Assembly (NCBI GenBank): GCA_964539115.1 | Contig: CAZIHY010000004.1 | Coordinates: 1-47,010, forward strand | DNA from: CAKSXP01 sp964539115 | GTDB lineage: Bacteria > Bacillota > Clostridia > Oscillospirales > Oscillospiraceae | Direction of reading: 5' to 3' | DNA: 47,010 nucleotides | Part shown: piece by piece, positions 36,691-45,208 of the stretch | Layout of the letters: each line of letters opens with the position of its first letter | How positions within the stretch are numbered: the first letter of the stretch is position 1 | Made by a program: the position numbers and the translations under genes | The notes under the pieces: model-generated | Database searches by the model: none | The model's input: only the letters and a program-made list of their open reading frames with translations | What the model was told of the DNA's origin: nothing

Positions 36691-37920
36691 CTATACGACC
36701 TGAAAGATGTAAAACTTGAGATAATCTGTCTCCGGTACATTCCATAGTATCGGATGATCGGGAGCCTGCTGGCGCGCCTCGATCTGGCGCAGCTCGACGC
36801 CGGCGTCGAGCGCGGCGGAGCGCAGCATCCTTACAAACAGCTCGCTCGGCATAAAGTGACTGCAAGAGGCGGTCGCAAGATATCCGCCGCGCGGCAAAAG
36901 CTTCATCGCACGCAGATTGATCTCCTTATATCCCTTTTCCGCGCGCGAAACCGTCTTGCGCGACTTCGTGAACGCGGGCGGATCGAGAATTATGAAATCA
37001 TAAGGCGCTTTCCCCTGTTTTTCAAGCTCCGGAAGAAGGTCAAACACATCCGCAGTCAGGAAACCCATTCTGTCCTCAAGCCCATTGCGGCGGGCGTTTG
37101 TGCGCGCCATTTCGATAGCAGAGGCGGATACGTCGACTGCCGTGACATGCTCCGCGCCGCCTTTCGCCGCGTTAAGCGCGAAGGAGCCCGTGTGGGTAAA
37201 GCAATCAAGAACGCGCCTGCCCTTTGCCAAACGAGCAACAGCAAGCCGGTTATATTTCTGGTCCAGGAAAAAACCGGTCTTTTGGCCGTTTTCAACGTCG
37301 ACGCTGTAATATATCCCGTTCTCACATATCTCCGTGACCGTGCTGTCCGGCACGGGCCGTCCCTCCAGAGGGAACCAGCCCTTATTCTGCTCCATGCCCT
37401 CCAGCTCGCGTATCGCAACGTCGTTGCGCTCAAATATCCCGCTTATGTGCTGCCCATCCTCTTCAAGTACCTCGACGAGCAGCGGAAAAAGCACATGCTT
37501 TATCTTCTCAATGCCGACGGAGAGTGTCTGCGTCACAAGAATGTCTGAAAACCGGTCGACGGTCAGCCCCGGGAATGTGTCAGCCTCCCCGAAGATGACC
37601 CGGCAGCAGGAGACGTCGCTGCCCATAACCGTTTTTCGGTAATCCCAGGCATAGCGCAGGCGTCGCTTCCAAAACGCACTGTCAAACCTGTCGTTCGCGT
37701 TGCGGGAGACTAGCCGCATCCTGATCTTACTCTCACGGCTGAGAAAACCCGTTCCGAGGTATTTTCCCTTTTCACTCACCGCGTCGACCAGAGCGCCGTT
37801 TTCGCATTCGCCTTCCTCCCGCAGGATCTCCGCCTCATAGATCCAGGGATGCCCCCGCTCTACCCAACGCGTGCCCTTCTGCGTTATTATGCACCGCGGA
37901 AACTCCCGCTGCGCCTTCAC
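36691..37920 (-). CDS. rlmI: RlmI-like 23S rRNA cytosine-C5 methyltransferase
   Basis: The 409-residue product has an N-terminal PUA domain (about 1-85, GTRWVERGHPWIYEAEI) and a C-terminal Rossmann methyltransferase with LDCFTHTGSFALNAA for SAM binding, DPPAF and SCSHF. This is the RlmI/YccW layout, which methylates 23S rRNA (m5C1962 in Escherichia coli). The GTG start overlaps the pepF stop (GTGA). The stop is TAG, which shows that amber is a real stop in this genome. It is the last gene of a three-gene minus-strand operon. Confidence 0.88.
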   Translation of the reverse strand: MKAQREFPRCIITQKGTRWVERGHPWIYEAEILREEGECENGALVDAVSEKGKYLGTGFLSRESKIRMRLVSRNANDRFDSAFWKRRLRYAWDYRKTVMGSDVSCCRVIFGEADTFPGLTVDRFSDILVTQTLSVGIEKIKHVLFPLLVEVLEEDGQHISGIFERNDVAIRELEGMEQNKGWFPLEGRPVPDSTVTEICENGIYYSVDVENGQKTGFFLDQKYNRLAVARLAKGRRVLDCFTHTGSFALNAAKGGAEHVTAVDVSASAIEMARTNARRNGLEDRMGFLTADVFDLLPELEKQGKAPYDFIILDPPAFTKSRKTVSRAEKGYKEINLRAMKLLPRGGYLATASCSHFMPSELFVRMLRSAALDAGVELRQIEARQQAPDHPILWNVPETDYLKFYIFQVV

Positions 37921-39716
37921 AGAAGCGCCTCCATTTCGTCAAGCAGTTCGCCGAAGAGCCCCAACGCGGCGTTGACAGGCTCCGGCGTGCTCATGTCGAC
38001 CCCTGCTATCTTCAAAAGAGAGATCGGGTCAGTGCTGCTGCCTCCGGAAAGAAAGCGCTTATAATCATGAACTGCGCTCTCCCCCTCCTTGAGGATGCGA
38101 TCGGCTATCGCGACAGCCGCAGAGAAGCCGGTTGCATACTGGAAAACATAGTAGTTATAGAAGAAATGCGGTATTCTCGCCCATTCATATGCGATCCCGT
38201 CGTCGGAGACCATATCAGGACCGAAATACAGCTTATTGAGTTCATAATACTTTGCGCTCAACGCGTCGGCTGTCAGTGCCTCGCCCCTCTCGGACATGCG
38301 GCCCATTTCGAGTTCGAATTCCGCGAACATCGTCTGACGGTATACAGTGCCCTTGAACTGGTCCAGAAAATGGTTGATAAGATATGCGCGCTGGCGTTTG
38401 TCTGCAGTTTTGTCCAGCAGATGCCGCATAAGCAATATCTCGTTGCAGGTCGAGGCAACTTCAGCGACAAATATGACATAGTCGCTGGTGCAGACAGGCT
38501 GGTTCTTCGTGCTCAGATAGCTGTGCAGCGCGTGCCCCATCTCGTGTGCGAGGGTAAACATGCTGTCCAGATTGTCCTTGTGATTGAGCAGGACATAAGG
38601 ATGCGGGCTGGCGCTCCCGGTCGAATATGCGCCGGAGCGCTTGCCTGCATTTTCATAAACGTCGATCCAGCGGTCCTCAAAGCCCTCTCTGAGCATATCG
38701 GTGTAATCCCCGCCCAGAACCGAAAGCGCCTCGAGAACAGTGTCCTTCGCCTTTTCAAAGTCTATCGTTTCAGCGGCGTCCGCAACGATCGGCGTATAGA
38801 CGTCATACATGTGCAGCTCGTCAAGGCCCAGTATCTTTTTCCGCAGGGCGACATAGCTGTACATCTTATCGAGATTTGCGTGTACGGCCTCTATAAGGTT
38901 CGTATATACGGCAACGGGGACCTCGGTAGCGTCGAGCGAGGCCTCCAGTGTATTTGCATAGCCGCGCGCATTTGCAAAGAAGCGCAGCTGCTTGAATTGC
39001 GCGTCCAGCGTCGAGGCGATAGTATTCTTAAACTCACAGAGGCGGTCGTAATATGTCTCAAAAACCCTCTTTCGAAAATTTACGTCCCCGCTCTCAAGCA
39101 GCGGCACGAACGATCCATTCGTCAACTGATGGGTCACGCCCTCGCTATCCGTCACATCGGGAAACTTGAGATCCGCATTGCGCAGGACACTTCCAATACT
39201 GTCCGGGCTGTCCGCCATCTCCCCGGCTGACGCGAGGATCTTCTCGCATTCCGGTGAAAGGATATGCGCAGCGCGGCGGCGTATCTGGTAAAGACTGCGG
39301 CGGTACGTCCCAAGCTCCGGTTTTTCGGCATAGAAGCTCTCGAGCGTCTCTTCGGGAATAGCCATTATCTCCGGCGTAGAGAACGCCGCAGCGCTGCTTA
39401 TCGCGACAATCACGCTCATTGCCTTGCCGCGCATGTCCTGATAATAGTTGTTTGCCGTATCCTCGTCGCTCTTGCAGCTGGCATAGACCATCAGCGAGCT
39501 AATACGCACGTCCGACTCGTCGCTCAAACGGAACCAGTCAAGCAGATTCTCAGCGCTCTCTCCGAGACGTCCCTGAAAGGCAGCTATCCTCTCCGGCAGT
39601 TTTCCAAGCGCTTCGTATTCTGCAAACCACGCCTCATCGCTCTCATAAATATCCGCAAGGTTCCATGTAAATTCCTCTGGGACCTCGTCTCTCCTGGGTA
39701 TTGCGGTATTCGCCAT
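37917..39716 (-). CDS. pepF: Oligoendopeptidase F
   Basis: The 599-residue product is an M3-family metallopeptidase with the zinc motif HEMGH at 391-395 (TLAHEMGHALHSYLS) and a downstream third zinc ligand expected in FVAEVASTCNE. It is cytosolic and cleaves short peptides. The start is ATG 39716 with GGAGGT upstream; a TTG five codons earlier lies within the ribosome site. It is 21 bases after the U32 gene and overlaps the rlmI-like gene. A nearby peptide importer would supply substrates, but co-regulation is not shown. Confidence 0.93.
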   Translation of the reverse strand: MANTAIPRRDEVPEEFTWNLADIYESDEAWFAEYEALGKLPERIAAFQGRLGESAENLLDWFRLSDESDVRISSLMVYASCKSDEDTANNYYQDMRGKAMSVIVAISSAAAFSTPEIMAIPEETLESFYAEKPELGTYRRSLYQIRRRAAHILSPECEKILASAGEMADSPDSIGSVLRNADLKFPDVTDSEGVTHQLTNGSFVPLLESGDVNFRKRVFETYYDRLCEFKNTIASTLDAQFKQLRFFANARGYANTLEASLDATEVPVAVYTNLIEAVHANLDKMYSYVALRKKILGLDELHMYDVYTPIVADAAETIDFEKAKDTVLEALSVLGGDYTDMLREGFEDRWIDVYENAGKRSGAYSTGSASPHPYVLLNHKDNLDSMFTLAHEMGHALHSYLSTKNQPVCTSDYVIFVAEVASTCNEILLMRHLLDKTADKRQRAYLINHFLDQFKGTVYRQTMFAEFELEMGRMSERGEALTADALSAKYYELNKLYFGPDMVSDDGIAYEWARIPHFFYNYYVFQYATGFSAAVAIADRILKEGESAVHDYKRFLSGGSSTDPISLLKIAGVDMSTPEPVNAALGLFGELLDEMEALL

Positions 39717-39737
39717 TATATTGACCTCCAAATGTGA

Positions 39738-40934
39738 TTATTTTATTCGCCGGCGCAGAATATCTCCCGCCTCAAGCTTATACGGGCATTTTATGATCAG
39801 TTTCTGCTGCGGATGCGGCGCATACGTCACGATTTCGCCCTCCTGAGTCGTCATCGCCCCGACCTCGAACTCAAGGCCGAGCGAGTTTGGCGAGAGTATC
39901 TCCAACCGGTCGCCGGAACTGAAATTGTTGCGCTGTTCGATAAGGTAACCGCCATCCGCTTCTCCGAGCACAAGCGCGATAAAAGTGCAGTCGCTCTTAT
40001 ACCCCGCAGACTCCGCCTTTGCCGTCAGCGCCTGTCCGAAATAGAATCCGGAGAAATATTCGCGGTGGCTTGCGCAATTGAGCTCCCTCTCGCATTGTTC
40101 AGGCGCAGCCGTTCCGTCCAGCCTGTGGCGGTATGCGTTCACTACCGTCGCGGTGTAATACGTCGATTTCATCCTGCCCTCGATCTTGAGCGAGCCGACT
40201 CCCGCGGATATAAGCTCATCTAGAAATGGCATCGCGTTCAGGTCACGCGAGCTGAGTATCGTCATCCCGTGCTCATCTTCCTCGACGGGATAATACTCTC
40301 CGTCCGCCCCCACCTCGCTCAAAACATAGCGGTACCGGCATGGCTGCGAGCAATCCCCGCGGTTGCCGCTGCGCCCGTTCATATAGGCGCTTATCAGGCA
40401 GCGGCCCGAATACGCCATGCACATCGCTCCATGGATGAAACACTCGATCTCCATATCCTCCGGTATCGCAGCGCGAAAAAGCCGTATCTCCTCCAGCGTC
40501 ATCTCCCGCGCGAGCACAACACGCTTTGCGCCAAGCTCGTAATAATGCCGCGCAGCAGCATAGTTGAGGCAGTTTGCCTGCGTGCTTACATGGACTTCAA
40601 GCTCCGGCGCTGCCTGTTTTATCGTGCATATTGCGCCGAGGTCGGAAACGATAACGGCGTCTGTCCCAAGCGCATACAGCTGTCGGGCATAATCCGAAAG
40701 CGGCCCGACCTCGCCGTTTCTCATAAAGGAATTTACCGTTACATACAGCTTTTTGCCCAAGGAATGGGTCATGGCCGCCGCTTCTGCAAGCTCCGCCATC
40801 GTAAACGCTGCGGCAGAAGCGCGCAATTGCAGCATCGGGCCACCGACATAAACAGCATCCGCGCCGAATCTGAGCGCTGCGCGCAGGCCCTCGATGCTTC
40901 CTGCTGGGGCAAGAAGCTCCGGTTTTTTTGTCAT
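39738..40934 (-). CDS. U32-family peptidase (tRNA-hydroxylation TrhP-like)
   Basis: The 398-residue product starts ELLAPAGSIEGLRAALRFGADAVYVG and carries the U32 signature ECFIHGAMCMAYSGRCLIS and SGNRGDCSQPCR, whose Cys residues bind an Fe-S cluster or prephenate-type cofactor site in relatives. Members were first called collagenases, but TrhP/YegQ homologues act in tRNA 5-hydroxyuridine formation. The true activity here is open. It is the first gene of the operon with pepF and the rlmI-like gene, driven by a near-consensus promoter, with AGGAGAA before the ATG. Confidence 0.85.
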   Translation of the reverse strand: MTKKPELLAPAGSIEGLRAALRFGADAVYVGGPMLQLRASAAAFTMAELAEAAAMTHSLGKKLYVTVNSFMRNGEVGPLSDYARQLYALGTDAVIVSDLGAICTIKQAAPELEVHVSTQANCLNYAAARHYYELGAKRVVLAREMTLEEIRLFRAAIPEDMEIECFIHGAMCMAYSGRCLISAYMNGRSGNRGDCSQPCRYRYVLSEVGADGEYYPVEEDEHGMTILSSRDLNAMPFLDELISAGVGSLKIEGRMKSTYYTATVVNAYRHRLDGTAAPEQCERELNCASHREYFSGFYFGQALTAKAESAGYKSDCTFIALVLGEADGGYLIEQRNNFSSGDRLEILSPNSLGLEFEVGAMTTQEGEIVTYAPHPQQKLIIKCPYKLEAGDILRRRIK

Positions 40935-40965
40935 AGCTCATTCTCCTGATACCAGTATTCCCTAT

Positions 40966-40994
40966 ATTATAATATCTTCTGCGCATATTGGCAA
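40966..40994 (-). promoter_or_regulatory. Promoter of the U32-pepF-rlmI operon
   Basis: Minus-strand TTGCCA (40989-40994), 17 bases, TATAAT (40966-40971), about 32 bases before the ATG at 40934. It lies inside the 3' end of the small gene upstream. Confidence 0.8.
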
Positions 40995-41227
40995 ATCCTT
41001 ATTACTAATAGTTTGGCTTCTTTTAAGCTGCTTACCGAAAATAAAAAAACAAAAGACACGTTATCCGGATCACACATCCGTTTCCGTGCCTTTTGCCTGT
41101 TATATGCCTTCGGGTTTTCCGGCTTTCTCGTTACTGGATTAAGCGCTCCCCATGTTCCGCGACGGAGCAGATCGACTTCGCGCCGCTTTTTCTTTGAGAG
41201 CTTTTCATACGGTATGAATTTCTCCAT
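40967..41227 (-). CDS. Small conserved hypothetical protein with odd C-terminal extension
   Basis: The 86-residue product begins MEKFIPYEKLSKKKRREVD, then LLRRGTWGALNPVTRKPENPKAYNRQKARK (about 20-49). This basic block is familiar as a short conserved protein of many Clostridia. No function is known; the charge suggests nucleic-acid or ribosome contact. ATG 41227 has AAAGGAG at the right distance; the ATG two codons earlier is too close. After residue 49 the frame runs through a terminator hairpin (41043-41094) and into the promoter of the next operon, so the last third is probably not a natural part of the protein. Confidence 0.65.
   Translation of the reverse strand: MEKFIPYEKLSKKKRREVDLLRRGTWGALNPVTRKPENPKAYNRQKARKRMCDPDNVSFVFLFSVSSLKEAKLLVIRICQYAQKIL
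41043..41094 (-). terminator. Terminator hairpin inside the small conserved gene
   Basis: Minus-strand stem AAAAGGCACG / CGTGTCTTTT with an inner CGGAT / ATCCG stem, then GTTTTTTTA. It lies within codons of the preceding frame. Confidence 0.68.
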
Positions 41228-41296
41228 TTTCATTCTCCTTTCAAATTCAGAAAGAGATAATACCAGAGCCGCTGCCCCATGTCAACAATACATCAT

Positions 41297-41325
41297 TTGC
41301 AATTATCCCCTTATACTGGTATACT
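41297..41325 (+). promoter_or_regulatory. Promoter of the second MATE gene
   Basis: TTGCAA (41297-41302), 17 bases, TATACT (41320-41325), 35 bases before ATG 41360. It rules out a start at 41279. Confidence 0.75.
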
Positions 41326-41359
41326 GTTATCAATGAGTCAATGGGAAAGGAAACTACGC

Positions 41360-42724
41360 ATGAAGCAGAAGACAATGATAAACGATTTGACACAGGGCAG
41401 CGTTGCAAAACAGCTTGTGCTGTTTACGCTTCCACTGGCTGCGTCCAATCTTCTTCAAATAATCTATAACCTTGTGGACATGATCGTTATTGGTCAATTT
41501 GTCGGAAGCACCGGCATCTCCGCCGTCTCCATCGGCGGAAACCTTATGCATATATTTATGTTCATAGGTATAGGCTTTGCCGGCGCGGGGCAAGTCATCA
41601 TCTCACAGCTGGTCGGAAAGCAGGACAAAGAGGGCGTCAACCGCGCGATCGGCACAATGTTTACCTTTCTCGCAATTCTCGCTATTGCCTGCACCGCCGT
41701 CTCTCTGCTTGGACAGGACCTTCTGCTCTCGTGGATGAACACCCCGGAAGAGGCATGGGATCAGACAAGAGATTATTCCGTCGTCTGCTACTGGGGAATG
41801 TTATTCATCTTCGGCTACAATGCGGTCTCCTCCATCCTGCGGGGAATGGGCGATTCCACCCGCCCGTTTATTTTCGTAGCCGTCGCGGCGGTAATCAATC
41901 TGCTTCTCGATCTGCTCTTTATCGTGGGTTTTGGCTGGGACGCCTTCGGAGCCGCGCTTGCGACCGTCATAGGTCAGGGAGTCAGCTTCGTCAGCTCGCT
42001 GGTATACCTTTATACCCGCCGCTCCCAATTCGGCTTCGATTTCAAACTCCGCAGCTTTGCTGTTGACAGGGACAAACTTGTCCCCCTGGTCAAGCTTGGT
42101 TTTCCGATGGCTCTGCAGAGCATGGCAATAGTTCTGAGTTCCCTGATCGTCACGTCGTGGATAAACGAATACGGACTCATCGCCTCCGCCGTCACCGGTA
42201 TCGGCTCAAAGCTGCGCGACACCATGTCCATAGTGACAAACTCCCTGTGCACGGCAACCTCCACAATGGTCGGTCAGAATATGGGCGCCGGCAAAACCGA
42301 CCGAGTAAAGCGTACCGTTTGGGTCAGCTTCGGTATATGCATGGGCGCATTTGTCATCTATGCGGCAGTATTTCTCCTCTTCCCGACTAAGCTATTCTCC
42401 ATCTTTGATACCGACCCCGAAGTACTCGCATGGGCTCCCAAATATATGTGGACTCTGGTCATCACGCTCCTGTGCTCCTGCATGATGAGCAGCTTCAACG
42501 GCCTTATAAACGGCATCGGTTTCGCCTCGCTGGCTTTTGCTATCGGTATGCTCGACGGCGTTGTTGCGCGCGTCGGCCTTGCAATACTCCTGGGCAAGGT
42601 TTTCGAAATGGGCATAATGGGCTTCTGGATGGGCAGCGCCCTTGCCGGCCTGTTCACCGCCATCCCCGGAATGGTATATTATTTCTCCGGCCTGTGGAAA
42701 AAGCGTAAGCTCGTTGTGAACTGA
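41360..42724 (+). CDS. MATE-family efflux pump
   Basis: The 454-residue product has about twelve membrane segments and the MATE N-terminus NDLTQGSVAKQLVLFTLPLA, and is a paralogue of the pump at 13954-15288. Residues IGQFVGSTGISAVSIGG and later ITSWINEYGLIASAVTGIG-like segments fit the DinF/NorM-related bacterial group. The start is ATG 41360 with AAAGGA upstream, downstream of the mapped promoter. It is followed after 42 bases by a YitT-family gene in the same orientation, so they are probably co-transcribed. The substrate is unknown. Confidence 0.88.
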   Translation: MKQKTMINDLTQGSVAKQLVLFTLPLAASNLLQIIYNLVDMIVIGQFVGSTGISAVSIGGNLMHIFMFIGIGFAGAGQVIISQLVGKQDKEGVNRAIGTMFTFLAILAIACTAVSLLGQDLLLSWMNTPEEAWDQTRDYSVVCYWGMLFIFGYNAVSSILRGMGDSTRPFIFVAVAAVINLLLDLLFIVGFGWDAFGAALATVIGQGVSFVSSLVYLYTRRSQFGFDFKLRSFAVDRDKLVPLVKLGFPMALQSMAIVLSSLIVTSWINEYGLIASAVTGIGSKLRDTMSIVTNSLCTATSTMVGQNMGAGKTDRVKRTVWVSFGICMGAFVIYAAVFLLFPTKLFSIFDTDPEVLAWAPKYMWTLVITLLCSCMMSSFNGLINGIGFASLAFAIGMLDGVVARVGLAILLGKVFEMGIMGFWMGSALAGLFTAIPGMVYYFSGLWKKRKLVVN

Positions 42725-42766
42725 TCCAAAATCCAGAACGCATCAAAAACATTATGATGGTACGAA

Positions 42767-43387
42767 TTGAGGGTAATATCCAAATTGTTTAAAACTTTGA
42801 AGCCTTGCAGCTGTGCCCTGTCCCTTCTTGGCAGCGCTATCCTGGCTTTTGGCCTTTGCAACATACACGCGTTTTCCGGCGTCACTGAGGGCGGCGTGCT
42901 CGGTCTGACACTTCTTCTGAACCAGTGGTTCGGTATATCCCCTGCAATTTCCAGCATTATTTTGAACGCCGCCTGTTACCTGCTCGGCTTTCGGATGCTC
43001 GGCCGCGAGTTTATCGCATATTCTGTAATTTCCGGCGGAAGCTATTCCGTTTTTTACGCGGTATTTGAACGTTTTGCTCCAATATGTCCGTGGATAACAG
43101 AGCATACGCTGTGCGCAGCGATCGTGGGATCTGTGTTCGTAGGCGTCGGAGTTGGACTGTGTGTCCGTGCGGGCGGCGCTCCGGGCGGCGATGACGCGCT
43201 GGCGATGAGCCTTTCCCGGTTGACCCGCTTGGAAATACAATGGATGTATCTTGCAAGCGACTTGATAGTACTTGCGCTCTCGCTGACATATATTCCGCTC
43301 AGAAGGATGATATTTTCGCTGCTTACCGTTGTCCTGTCCGGACAGATCATCGGATTCGTGCAGAAAATTGAATTCAAAAGAAAATAG
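42767..43387 (+). CDS. YitT-family membrane protein (DUF161-like)
   Basis: The 206-residue product has five to six membrane helices and the YitT pattern: GSAILAFGLCNIHAFSGVTEGG at the start and VRAGGAPGGDDALAM near residue 140. The C-terminal cytosolic domain (DUF2179) of full-length YitT proteins is missing, so this is the short form. The start is uncertain: TTG 42767 or TTG 42785, the latter with GAGGG upstream. The stop is TAG. No function is established for the family. Confidence 0.75.
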   Translation: MRVISKLFKTLKPCSCALSLLGSAILAFGLCNIHAFSGVTEGGVLGLTLLLNQWFGISPAISSIILNAACYLLGFRMLGREFIAYSVISGGSYSVFYAVFERFAPICPWITEHTLCAAIVGSVFVGVGVGLCVRAGGAPGGDDALAMSLSRLTRLEIQWMYLASDLIVLALSLTYIPLRRMIFSLLTVVLSGQIIGFVQKIEFKRK

Positions 43388-43430
43388 GCGTCTGTCGATT
43401 GATTTGACAGGCGCCTGTTCATTATTTTCA
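43386..43430 (+). terminator. Terminator after the YitT-family gene
   Basis: AGGCGTCTGTC / GACAGGCGCCT stem with one wobble and a nine-base loop, then a T-rich stretch. It overlaps the last base of the stop codon. Confidence 0.72.
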
Positions 43431-43459
43431 TTTTTTGTTAATCCAGTACCTATTTCCGT

Positions 43460-45145
43460 TTACTTTGCGTAATACTCATCCAGCGACTTCTGCCAATAAG
43501 CTATGCAGTCGTCATATCCGAGACTTCTGCAGGTCTCGACGTACTGGTCCCAATCCGTCTCAAGGCTCAGAGCGCCGGTCAGGAACTGGCCCAGGCTCTG
43601 CTCGGCATAGGTTTCCAGCTCCGCGATCTTGACGGAATAATCAGCGGAATCCTCCTGCAAAATGCTCAGGTTCGTGGGAAGGTTATAAGCGCCGTCGGTA
43701 TTGCTACTCCAGGTGTTGAGCAGATCCATGGTCTTGTCGCTGTACAGAACAGTCAGCTTCTCGCCCATGTAATAGGTCGGGATGAAATCAGACGCCGTGA
43801 AGGCATACACCGCCGTCGCCGGATCGACGTCCCACTCGTTGTTCATGAGCATGTCGGTGTATTTCCAGCCGCCGCTGCCGTCGTACTCCCAGCTCTCGTC
43901 TTCTACGCCAAGGTTCACGGCCATGATCCCTTCATCGGTCCAGAAATAGTTCAGGAAGCCAAGCACGATCTCGGGATGCTCACAGCTCGTGGTTATATTT
44001 GTATATCCGCCCGAGCCGAAAACCGATCCATCCGCCATGTGGGTCTCCCCGCCCTTTTCAATCGTGAGATAGGGGATCGCCTGAACATAGAAATCCGGAT
44101 CATTGGTCTGTCCGCTTTCCTCCATCAGGCTGACCTGGTTTGCAGCCACCATGAACACACAGCTTCGTCCGTCGAACACATACGACCATCTGCTCGTCTC
44201 TCCGGGTGCATCCGAAACGGACATCCAGTCTTTGACGATCAATCCCTCGTCATACCACTTCTTATACATCTCCATAAATGCCTTTGTACTGTCGCTGGCT
44301 ATTCCGGAATCCACCTTGCCGTCTATCTGGAAAAAGCTGCGGCCGCTGGAGACATAGCCCTTTGTGTCATATCCGGAGGCGAAAGACTGTGTGAACAGCA
44401 TTGCTTTGTCCATGAGCAGCGCAGAATCCGCGCCAAAGGTATCGCGGCAGGCGACCATGTAATCATATAGCTCGTCATAGGTAGTTGGCACCTCCATGCC
44501 CAGCTCATCCAGCCAGTCTCCGCGTATTGCCATTGCGGAGTTCGGAGTCTGTGCCGCCTCATCTCTGATCTGGAAAAAGCCTCCCGCGGTTCCGTCAGAA
44601 TTGTAGAAATTTCGGCGTATCTCATCGCTTGAGGTGTAATGCTCCAGCATATCGGGTGCGTATTCCTCCATATAGGGGGCAAGATCATATATAATGCCCT
44701 CTTCTATGGCGGCCACCTGACCGCCCGGGTAATACGGCGAGATACCCATTATATCCGGATATTCGCCGGAAGCAATGATTATCTGACGCTGGTCCATCGC
44801 TGCGGAGTATGTCACCTCCTGCCAGTTTATATGAACGTTGGTCAGCTCTTCAGCCTGTTCTACACATCTGTAATCAGACATACTGCTTATCGCCTGGTTG
44901 AACTGGGACATAAAGGTCAGCCACCAGCTCACCTCATACGTCTCCTCTACAAGAGGATAAGTCACGCCTTTTGTTGTCTCCGGTTCAGTGGCCTCGGGGG
45001 TCTGCTCTTCCGTAACTTCTGCAGTTGGGGCTTCGGTGACCGATTCGGACTCTGCCGGAGTTTCCTCTGCCTTCTGTCCGCAACCCGCGAACACGCACAA
45101 GATAATCAGCACCGCAAGAAAAAGTGACAGATTTCGATTTTTCAC
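43460..45145 (-). CDS. Extracellular solute-binding lipoprotein, sugar type (family 1)
   Basis: The 561-residue product has a lipoprotein signal with C22 in CVFAGCGQ and a Glu/Thr/Pro-rich linker (about 23-60). A type-1 substrate-binding fold of the large LplA/YtcQ-like group follows, with EVSWWLTFMSQFNQA near 75 and EYPDIMGISPY near 130. Such proteins feed complex sugars or glycosides to CUT1 permeases, but no permease or ATPase gene lies in the window. The start is GTG 45145 after AAGGGAG; an ATG six codons earlier contains the ribosome site. It follows the flavoprotein gene by 63 bases on the same strand and probably shares its mRNA. Confidence 0.82.
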   Translation of the reverse strand: MKNRNLSLFLAVLIILCVFAGCGQKAEETPAESESVTEAPTAEVTEEQTPEATEPETTKGVTYPLVEETYEVSWWLTFMSQFNQAISSMSDYRCVEQAEELTNVHINWQEVTYSAAMDQRQIIIASGEYPDIMGISPYYPGGQVAAIEEGIIYDLAPYMEEYAPDMLEHYTSSDEIRRNFYNSDGTAGGFFQIRDEAAQTPNSAMAIRGDWLDELGMEVPTTYDELYDYMVACRDTFGADSALLMDKAMLFTQSFASGYDTKGYVSSGRSFFQIDGKVDSGIASDSTKAFMEMYKKWYDEGLIVKDWMSVSDAPGETSRWSYVFDGRSCVFMVAANQVSLMEESGQTNDPDFYVQAIPYLTIEKGGETHMADGSVFGSGGYTNITTSCEHPEIVLGFLNYFWTDEGIMAVNLGVEDESWEYDGSGGWKYTDMLMNNEWDVDPATAVYAFTASDFIPTYYMGEKLTVLYSDKTMDLLNTWSSNTDGAYNLPTNLSILQEDSADYSVKIAELETYAEQSLGQFLTGALSLETDWDQYVETCRSLGYDDCIAYWQKSLDEYYAK

Positions 45146-45208
45146 ACTCGTACTCCCTTCCATTGCTAGATTTATTATTTGTAAAAAACTCGATATTTAC
45201 AAATCAAT

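Noticed and set aside
41279..41359. Longer N-terminus for the second MATE pump
   Set aside because: A TTGCAA/TATACT promoter lies within this stretch, and the family begins at the NDLTQGS region after ATG 41360.
43460..45145. The solute-binding lipoprotein as the missing partner of the peptide-type importer
   Set aside because: It belongs to the sugar-type family 1 fold, not the family 5 fold used by Opp/Dpp systems. It also lies 7 kb away on the other strand, next to a flavoprotein.
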